DNA of 9,684 nucleotides, taken from the NCBI GenBank assembly GCA_947503585.1, contig CANNEJ010000041.1, forward strand, positions 1 through 9,684. The letters run 5' to 3'. Shown here in pieces: positions 5,568-9,684 of this stretch (position 1 is its first letter; each line of letters begins with the position of its first letter). This stretch comes from Anaerolineales bacterium. Lineage in GTDB: Bacteria > Chloroflexota > Anaerolineae > Anaerolineales > UBA11657. The translations under genes and the position numbers were made by a program. The notes under the pieces are model-generated. The model saw nothing but the letters and a program-made list of their open reading frames with translations, was not told the origin of the DNA and did no database searches.

Positions 5568-8123
5568 ATGACTGCTGCCATCGAGACCCTGCGAAAAATC
5601 CTGCAGCTGGAGTCCCAAAAGGGCTTTCAGAACAACTGCGTGGTGGGCGGGCTGGATAAAGCCGCGCCCATGTGGCGCCAGCAAGCTGCGCAGTCTGCGT
5701 TGCCGGCTGGTTTTGTGGGAACGCTTGCTACCGGGCTTGCCAACTACCCCGGCCTGCCAGAGGGGCGCCGGCCACAGGCGGTAGCCGAGATGCTGGCGCA
5801 GCTAGACCTACTGGCTGCCGGCGTGCCGGTTGCCAAACCGCCGACAGCTGTGCAACCGCGACCACCAGCGCAACCGCGACCACCAGCGCAACAAGGCACA
5901 AAGCAAAACGCGCAGCAAGCCCACACCAAAAAGCAGCGCAGCCAGCCAGTTGAGCGCGAACGTCCGGTAGCGCCCCGCCCCGTACCAGCCGCCGCCGCAG
6001 CGCCCACCGAACCAGACCCCAACATGCAGCTGGACTCGCTGCTCACGGTGATCCCCGGTATTGGGCCAAAGTTTGCGGAGGTGCTTAGCAAGCTGGGCCT
6101 CACGCGCCTCAGCGACACCCTGCGCTATTTTCCGCACCGCTATCTGGATTACTCTGCGCTCAAACCCATCAACCGCATTGAGTACGGTGACCAGGCCACA
6201 ATCATTGGCACAGTGCGCGAGGTAAGCGGGCGCAAAGTAAAGGGCGGCCAGCTGCACGTGGTGCGCGCAGTAATTGGCGACAGCACCGGTGAAATTGAGT
6301 GCACCTGGTTTAACCAGCCGTGGCTGCAGGACCAGCTGCGCACTAGTTTGCAAATTCAAGTGAGCGGTCGCGTGGATATGCAGCTTGGCCGCCTGCTGCT
6401 CTCCAGCCCGGACTGGGATGAAGTGGACAGCGAGGCGCTACACACCGGGCGCATCGTGCCGATCTACAACCTCACAAAGGGCCTGGGCGGCAAACAGCTG
6501 CGGCGCTGGATGCATGCCGCCGTGTACGGCGTGGCACCGCGCGTACCCGACCCGCTGCCTGCAGCTCTGCGCGAGAAACTGCAAATGCAGAGCCTGCCTG
6601 CCGCGCTGGCGGCCGCGCACTTTCCGCAAAACCAATTGCAGCTGGACGCAGCGCGCCAGCGCCTCGCATTCGATGAATTGTTTGCTTTGCAGCTCAACTT
6701 GCGGCAGCAGCGCGCAGAGTGGCAGGCGCAGCCCGGGCACGCGCTGGCCGAGCCCGCGGGCTGGCTGGCCGGCGCTATTGGCACGCTGGCCTTTCCGCTT
6801 ACCGGTGCACAGCAGCGCGTACTGGCCGATCTGCTTGCCGACATGGCGCGCCCCGTGCCCATGAAGCGCTTGATCCAGGGCGATGTGGGCTCCGGCAAAA
6901 CCGTGGTGGCTGCGCTGGCGCTGGCGCTGGCCGTGCGCAACGGCGTGCAGGGCGCAATCATGGCGCCCACCAGCATTCTGGCAGAGCAGCACTTTCGCAC
7001 AATGCGCACACTGCTCGCTGCCTTCCCGCAGCTGGATTTGGGCGGTGCCGACACGCCCGCCATCCGCCTGCTGCAAGGCAGTACGCCGGCCGCAGAGCGC
7101 GCCGCCATCGACGAAGGCCTGCGCACCGGCGCCGTAAAAGTGCTCGTGGGCACGCACGCAGTCATTCAAGCACAAGTGCACTTCGCCAAGCTGGGGCTGG
7201 TGGTGGTGGACGAACAGCACCGCTTCGGCGTGTTGCAGCGCGCCGCACTGCGTGAGAAGGGCATGCACCCGCATTTGCTGGTGATGACAGCCACGCCCAT
7301 CCCGCGCTCGCTGGCGCTCACTATTTACGGCGATCTGGATCTTTCTGTGATTGACGAGATGCCGCCGGGCCGGCAGCAAGTGCAAACGCATTTGGTACAG
7401 CCCAAAGAGCGCGAGCGCGCCTACGGCTTGGTCCGCAAAGAAGTGGCCAACGGCCATCAGGCCTACATTATTTGCCCGCTGGTTGAAGACAGTGACAGCC
7501 CGGACACCAAGGCCGTAGTAGAGGAACATGAGCGCCTGCAGCGCAGCGTGTTCCCGGAGCTGCGGTTGGGCCTGCTGCACGGCCGGCTGCGCCCCGCGGA
7601 AAAGGATGCGATAATGCTGGCGTTTCGGGCGGGTGAGACACAAATTCTCGTGGCAACCTCTGTGATTGAAGTGGGCGTGGATGTTCCTAACGCAACCATC
7701 ATGCTGATTGAGGGCGCCAACCGATTCGGGCTGGCGCAGATGCACCAGCTGCGCGGGCGCGTGGGCCGCGGCGCCGACCAGTCTTACTGCCTGTTACTGC
7801 CGGAGCCCGGCACGGGCGGCGCGGCAGCAGCGCGCAACAATTCCAACGAGCGCCTCAAGATAATGGAAAGCACCACCGATGGCTTTGTGCTGGCCGATAA
7901 AGATTTGGCCATGCGCGGCCCGGGCGATTTCCTGGGCACCCAGCAAGCGGGCTTCGTTGACCTGCAGATGGCGCGCCTGAGCGACTTGAAGTTGATTGAA
8001 TTGGCGCGCAAGGAAGCGGACTTGCTGTTCAAGCAGGATCCACTGCTGGCGCAGCCCGAACACCAGCAGCTGGCAACCCTGGTGGCGCAATCCGCCGCCG
8101 GCGCAAATGGAGACGTAAGTTGA
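5568..8123 (+). CDS. recG: ATP-dependent DNA helicase RecG with long N-terminal extension
   Basis: A superfamily 2 double-stranded DNA translocase that regresses stalled replication forks and processes branched intermediates. It has 851 residues against about 690 in E. coli and Bacillus; the excess is N-terminal. Residues 1-90 form an apparent folded module (VVGGLDKAAPMW at 25-36); 92-155 is a Pro/Gln/Lys-rich linker with a tandem QPRPPA. The RecG core starts near 158: a helix-hairpin-helix-like PGIGPKF at 163-169, the wedge/OB domain with TWFNQPWL, Walker A GDVGSGKT at 438-445, APTSILAEQH, DEQH at 548-551, MTATPIPRSLALT, ICPLVEDSD, SVIEVGVDVPNA, QLRGRVGRG at 727-735 and the fork-coupling GDFLGTQQ at 786-793. 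All motors look intact. ATG 5568 has no ribosome site; the extension's regular coding character argues for this start. coaD follows after 22 bp. Confidence 0.97.
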   Translation: MTAAIETLRKILQLESQKGFQNNCVVGGLDKAAPMWRQQAAQSALPAGFVGTLATGLANYPGLPEGRRPQAVAEMLAQLDLLAAGVPVAKPPTAVQPRPPAQPRPPAQQGTKQNAQQAHTKKQRSQPVERERPVAPRPVPAAAAAPTEPDPNMQLDSLLTVIPGIGPKFAEVLSKLGLTRLSDTLRYFPHRYLDYSALKPINRIEYGDQATIIGTVREVSGRKVKGGQLHVVRAVIGDSTGEIECTWFNQPWLQDQLRTSLQIQVSGRVDMQLGRLLLSSPDWDEVDSEALHTGRIVPIYNLTKGLGGKQLRRWMHAAVYGVAPRVPDPLPAALREKLQMQSLPAALAAAHFPQNQLQLDAARQRLAFDELFALQLNLRQQRAEWQAQPGHALAEPAGWLAGAIGTLAFPLTGAQQRVLADLLADMARPVPMKRLIQGDVGSGKTVVAALALALAVRNGVQGAIMAPTSILAEQHFRTMRTLLAAFPQLDLGGADTPAIRLLQGSTPAAERAAIDEGLRTGAVKVLVGTHAVIQAQVHFAKLGLVVVDEQHRFGVLQRAALREKGMHPHLLVMTATPIPRSLALTIYGDLDLSVIDEMPPGRQQVQTHLVQPKERERAYGLVRKEVANGHQAYIICPLVEDSDSPDTKAVVEEHERLQRSVFPELRLGLLHGRLRPAEKDAIMLAFRAGETQILVATSVIEVGVDVPNATIMLIEGANRFGLAQMHQLRGRVGRGADQSYCLLLPEPGTGGAAAARNNSNERLKIMESTTDGFVLADKDLAMRGPGDFLGTQQAGFVDLQMARLSDLKLIELARKEADLLFKQDPLLAQPEHQQLATLVAQSAAGANGDVS
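5852..5892 (+). repeat. 18-bp tandem repeat in the recG linker
   Basis: The unit GCAACCGCGACCACCAGC occurs twice back to back without mismatch (5852-5869, 5870-5887), with 5 nt of a third copy. It encodes QPRPPA twice (residues 96-107) in the disordered linker. Because 18 is a multiple of three, copy-number change would lengthen or shorten the linker in frame. Confidence 0.9.
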
Positions 8124-8145
8124 CAACCGCAGCGGACCGCGCCCA

Positions 8146-8664
8146 ATGATCCGGCGCGCTGTGTTCCCCGGCACCTTTGACCCGGTGCATTGCGGCCATA
8201 TTGATGTGGCGATGCGCGGCAGCAAACTGTTTGATACTGTAATTGTTGCCGTGTACGACAAGCCGCTCAAGAATCTTTTATTCTCTCCGGAGGAGCGCAT
8301 TGATTTGGTACGCCAGGCGTTTGCCGGCAACGCTGGCATTGAGGTCACGGGCTACAGTTCCCTGACTGTGGACTTTTGCCGGACTGAAAACGCCGCAGTG
8401 ATTCTGCGCGGGCTGCGCGTGTTCTCAGACTTTGAATATGAATTCCGCATGGCGCTCGCCAATCACCGGCTGGCGCCCGCGATTGAAACTGTGTCGCTGA
8501 TCACCCGTGAAGAGCTGAGCTTCATCAACTCCACCACGGTGCGCGAGATCGCATCTTTGGGCGGAGATGTGAGCTCGATGGTACCGGACTTTGTATGCGC
8601 TGCACTGGCAAAAAAACTGCAGGGCAGCCACCCGCCGGGCGGGCAGCCCGCCCCCAGGAGCTAA
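8146..8664 (+). CDS. coaD: Phosphopantetheine adenylyltransferase CoaD
   Basis: A cytoplasmic nucleotidyltransferase that joins ATP and 4'-phosphopantetheine to dephospho-CoA, the penultimate and regulated step of coenzyme A synthesis. The protein is 172 residues (usual about 160). It opens with the nucleotidyltransferase motif PGTFDPVHCGH at 8-18 with T10 and H18 of the (T/H)xGH type. The central ILRGLRVFSDFEYEFRMA and the downstream SFINSTTVREIASLGGDVS region are family hallmarks; the second binds ATP phosphates. The last about 13 residues are a Gly/Pro-rich tail beyond the normal fold. ATG 8146 lies 22 bp after the recG stop, with no evident Shine-Dalgarno. The coiled-coil gene follows after 6 bp, so the three are likely cotranscribed. 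CoA made here supplies the thioesters used by FabD. Confidence 0.96.
   Translation: MIRRAVFPGTFDPVHCGHIDVAMRGSKLFDTVIVAVYDKPLKNLLFSPEERIDLVRQAFAGNAGIEVTGYSSLTVDFCRTENAAVILRGLRVFSDFEYEFRMALANHRLAPAIETVSLITREELSFINSTTVREIASLGGDVSSMVPDFVCAALAKKLQGSHPPGGQPAPRS
8631..8653 (+). other. Competing GC hairpins at the coaD 3' end
   Basis: Two self-complementary segments overlap: CCCGCC-G-GGCGGG (8631-8643) and GGGCGGG-CAG-CCCGCCC (8637-8653). They cannot form together. They encode the Gly/Pro tail of CoaD and end 2 nt before the AGGAG (8656-8660) that serves the next gene. There is no T-tract, so they are not a standard terminator. Confidence 0.5.
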
Positions 8665-8670
8665 AGGCGC

Positions 8671-9153
8671 ATGGACATTCTGCATCTGGTTGACCGCCTC
8701 GAGGAGCTGGTAAACCAATCCCGCTTGATCCCATTCTCAAAAAATGTGATGATCAACGAAGACCGCTTGATCGACATCATCGATCAAATGCGCGTATCTG
8801 TGCCGGACGAAACCAAGAAGGCGCAAAAGGTGCTGGCGGACCGTGACCGGCTGCTGGCGCAGGCCACTGAGGAGGCGGAGCGCTACAAGGAAATTGCGCG
8901 CCGCGAGCGGGACATGATGGTGGACCAGGAACAGATTGTGCAGCATGCGCGCATTCGGGCCGAACAAATTGCGGAAACCGCGCGGCGCGAGGCGGCCGGG
9001 ATTGTGGGCGAATCAGATGAATATGCCACACAAACGCTGGCCACCATGGAAACCGAGATAATGCGCGTCCTGCAACAAGTGCGCAATGGAATCTTGCTTC
9101 TGCGCACACAGCGCGGCAACCGCGACAATGACCCCGAGGAACCGGATGCTTGA
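8671..9153 (+). CDS. Conserved coiled-coil protein (DivIVA-like / 'ATPase'-annotated family) after coaD
   Basis: A 160-residue, highly charged, soluble protein without signal peptide or membrane segment. The N-terminal ~45 residues (LVDRLEELVNQSRLIPFS at 6-23, then a NEDRLIDIIDQMR stretch at 29-41 and VP at 44-45) match a family found next to coaD in many Gram-positive-type genomes and often labelled ATPase, although no P-loop or other nucleotide motif is present. Residues about 48-120 are rich in E, R, K, A and Q with heptad-like spacing and should form a long helix or coiled coil, as in DivIVA or ATP synthase b subunits. The tail is acidic (DNDPEEPDA). Function is unknown; a scaffolding role is a guess. 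ATG 8671 is supported by AAAGG and AGGAG upstream. Its TGA stop overlaps the -35 of rpmF. Confidence 0.88.
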   Translation: MDILHLVDRLEELVNQSRLIPFSKNVMINEDRLIDIIDQMRVSVPDETKKAQKVLADRDRLLAQATEEAERYKEIARRERDMMVDQEQIVQHARIRAEQIAETARREAAGIVGESDEYATQTLATMETEIMRVLQQVRNGILLLRTQRGNRDNDPEEPDA

Positions 9154-9179
9154 CGCACTGCGGCCCGCCGCAATATAAT
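9150..9179 (+). promoter_or_regulatory. Promoter of rpmF (TTGACG-N18-TATAAT)
   Basis: TTGACG (9150-9155) and a perfect TATAAT (9174-9179) are 18 bp apart, 41 bp before the rpmF start. The first T is the last base of the preceding gene's final codon and TGA is its stop, so the promoter begins inside the upstream coding end. This lets L32 be transcribed independently of the recG-coaD cluster. Confidence 0.85.
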
Positions 9180-9208
9180 AGCGGTTCGCGCAAGCCAGCC
9201 CGCAGCCC

Positions 9209-9214
9209 AAGGAG
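9209..9214 (+). promoter_or_regulatory. Shine-Dalgarno of rpmF
   Basis: AAGGAG with 6 nt to ATG 9221 is the strongest ribosome site in the window. It confirms the rpmF start and shows the organism's 16S has a standard anti-Shine-Dalgarno. Confidence 0.85.
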
Positions 9215-9220
9215 CCCAAC

Positions 9221-9403
9221 ATGACCCCCCTTCCAAAGCGCCGACATTCCACCGGCCGCCGTGACCGGCGCCGCGCGCATGATGCGCTGACCGCACCGCA
9301 TTTGATTGTGTGCTCGCATTGTGGCGAAGCCCAGCTGCCGCACCGCGTGTGCGGAAAGTGCGGGCATTACAACAAGCGCGAGATTATCGCAAAGTCCAAG
9401 TAG
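9221..9403 (+). CDS. rpmF: 50S ribosomal protein L32
   Basis: A 60-residue basic protein of the large ribosomal subunit. The N-terminus is Pro/Arg-rich (PLPKRRHSTGRRDRRRAH, the usual PKRR-S--R---RR pattern). The second half is a zinc ribbon: CSHCG (C31, C34) and CGKCG (C44, C47), followed by HYNKREI, all as in zinc-bound L32. The start ATG 9221 has a strong Shine-Dalgarno and its own near-consensus promoter. It is followed by an intrinsic terminator and fabD. The linkage of rpmF with fatty-acid synthesis genes is widespread, but plsX, which often sits between them, is absent here. Confidence 0.97.
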   Translation: MTPLPKRRHSTGRRDRRRAHDALTAPHLIVCSHCGEAQLPHRVCGKCGHYNKREIIAKSK

Positions 9404-9448
9404 CCCTTGTGGCTGGCAGTGCCGGCCGTTCCTGCCCCAAACAGTGCA

Positions 9449-9475
9449 GAGGCCGTACTTACACGGCCTCTTTTT
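9449..9475 (+). terminator. Intrinsic terminator after rpmF, touching the fabD start
   Basis: GAGGCCGT (9449-9456) pairs perfectly with ACGGCCTC (9463-9470) around the loop ACTTAC, followed by five T residues (9471-9475). An extra A-T pair can extend the stem. The fabD ATG begins at the next base, 9476. Confidence 0.9.
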
Positions 9476-9684
9476 ATGAATGCGTTCTCCCGAAATACCA
9501 TCGCAATAATGTTTCCCGGCCAGGGCTCGCAATATGTGGGCATGGGTGCGGAGCTGGCGCAGGGCTCTCCGGCTGCACGCGCTGTGTTTGCAGCCGCAGA
9601 CGACCTGCTGCGCTGGCCGCTTTCCCGCCTGTGCTGGGATGGACCCGCAGCCAAATTGAACGCAACCCAAAACCCGCAGCCTGC
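9476..9684 (+). CDS. fabD: Malonyl-CoA:ACP transacylase FabD, N-terminal part (cut by window edge)
   Basis: This enzyme transfers malonate from CoA to acyl carrier protein to feed fatty-acid elongation. The 69 visible residues contain the N-terminal signature FPGQGSQYVGMG at 13-24 and, further on, LCWDGPAAKLNATQNPQP, which matches the family's region ending in T-x-N-x-Q-P-A. The catalytic GHSxG serine motif lies beyond the edge. ATG 9476 gives 12 residues before FPGQGSQ, about normal. It has no Shine-Dalgarno because the preceding bases are the T-tract and stem of the rpmF terminator. An in-frame GTG at 9419 would add 19 unconserved residues through the hairpin and is unlikely; ATG 9509 would begin right at FPGQGSQ. 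Confidence 0.94.
   Translation, partial: MNAFSRNTIAIMFPGQGSQYVGMGAELAQGSPAARAVFAAADDLLRWPLSRLCWDGPAAKLNATQNPQP

Noticed and set aside
5852..5892. CRISPR-like repeat.
   Set aside because: Adjacent 18-bp copies without spacers, in frame within a coding sequence; it is a simple tandem duplication.
6438..7745. Long open frame (435 codons) on the minus strand opposite recG.
   Set aside because: His/Gln/Arg-rich composition of a GC-rich antisense shadow; the sense strand has all RecG motifs. The minus-strand frames at 4350-5288 and 3459-4241 are rejected on the same grounds.
8120..8125. Perfect TTGACA at the recG stop codon, as a possible -35 for coaD.
   Set aside because: No -10-like hexamer lies 16-18 bp downstream; that position is already the coaD start codon.
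9419..9475. GTG 9419 as an upstream fabD start.
   Set aside because: It would translate the terminator hairpin, has no ribosome site, and adds residues not typical of FabD.

Overview
The window is a GC-rich, gene-dense bacterial chromosome segment of housekeeping genes. The order rpmB / Asp23-family / DAK2 kinase / recG / coaD / coiled-coil protein / rpmF / fabD is the Gram-positive-type arrangement found in Firmicutes and Chloroflexota. The high GC content, the long N-terminal extension on RecG, the mix of genes with and without Shine-Dalgarno sequences, and the zinc-ribbon types of L28 and L32 make a Chloroflexota relative my best guess. This is an inference from gene order and protein character; no marker in the window proves it.

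Layout. Positions 1-672 (minus) hold the N-terminal 224 residues of PurB, cut by the window edge. PurA (738-2012, plus) diverges from it across 65 bp, so the two enzymes of the AMP branch sit back to back. A fumarylacetoacetate-hydrolase-family protein resembling 2-keto-3-deoxy-D-arabinonate dehydratase (2043-2960, minus) converges on purA. Upstream of it on the minus strand are a tRNA-Asp(GTC) gene (3057-3129) with a strong promoter, then rpmB (3279-3458) with its own intrinsic terminator.

From 3525 onward all genes read on the plus strand: an Asp23/YloU-family protein, a FakA/YloV-type fatty acid kinase (TTG start), recG with about 155 extra N-terminal residues, coaD, a DivIVA-like coiled-coil protein, and rpmF with a near-consensus promoter. 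An intrinsic terminator follows rpmF, and its T-tract directly touches the start codon of fabD, which is cut by the right edge.

The genes link nucleotide synthesis (purB, purA), translation (tRNA-Asp, L28, L32), CoA and fatty-acid/phospholipid synthesis (coaD, fabD, fakA) and replication-fork repair (recG). No gene-free stretch exceeds 300 bp; the longest gaps are the 148 bp between tRNA-Asp and rpmB (promoter and terminator) and the 96 bp between the dehydratase-like gene and the tRNA. I see no mobile element, CRISPR array, rRNA, pseudogene or clear sign of recent transfer. I found no new multi-gene system. The most interesting points are the RecG N-terminal module, the fabD start touching a terminator, a missing presumed zinc-ligand cysteine in the FakA middle domain, and the conserved but uncharacterised coiled-coil protein after coaD.
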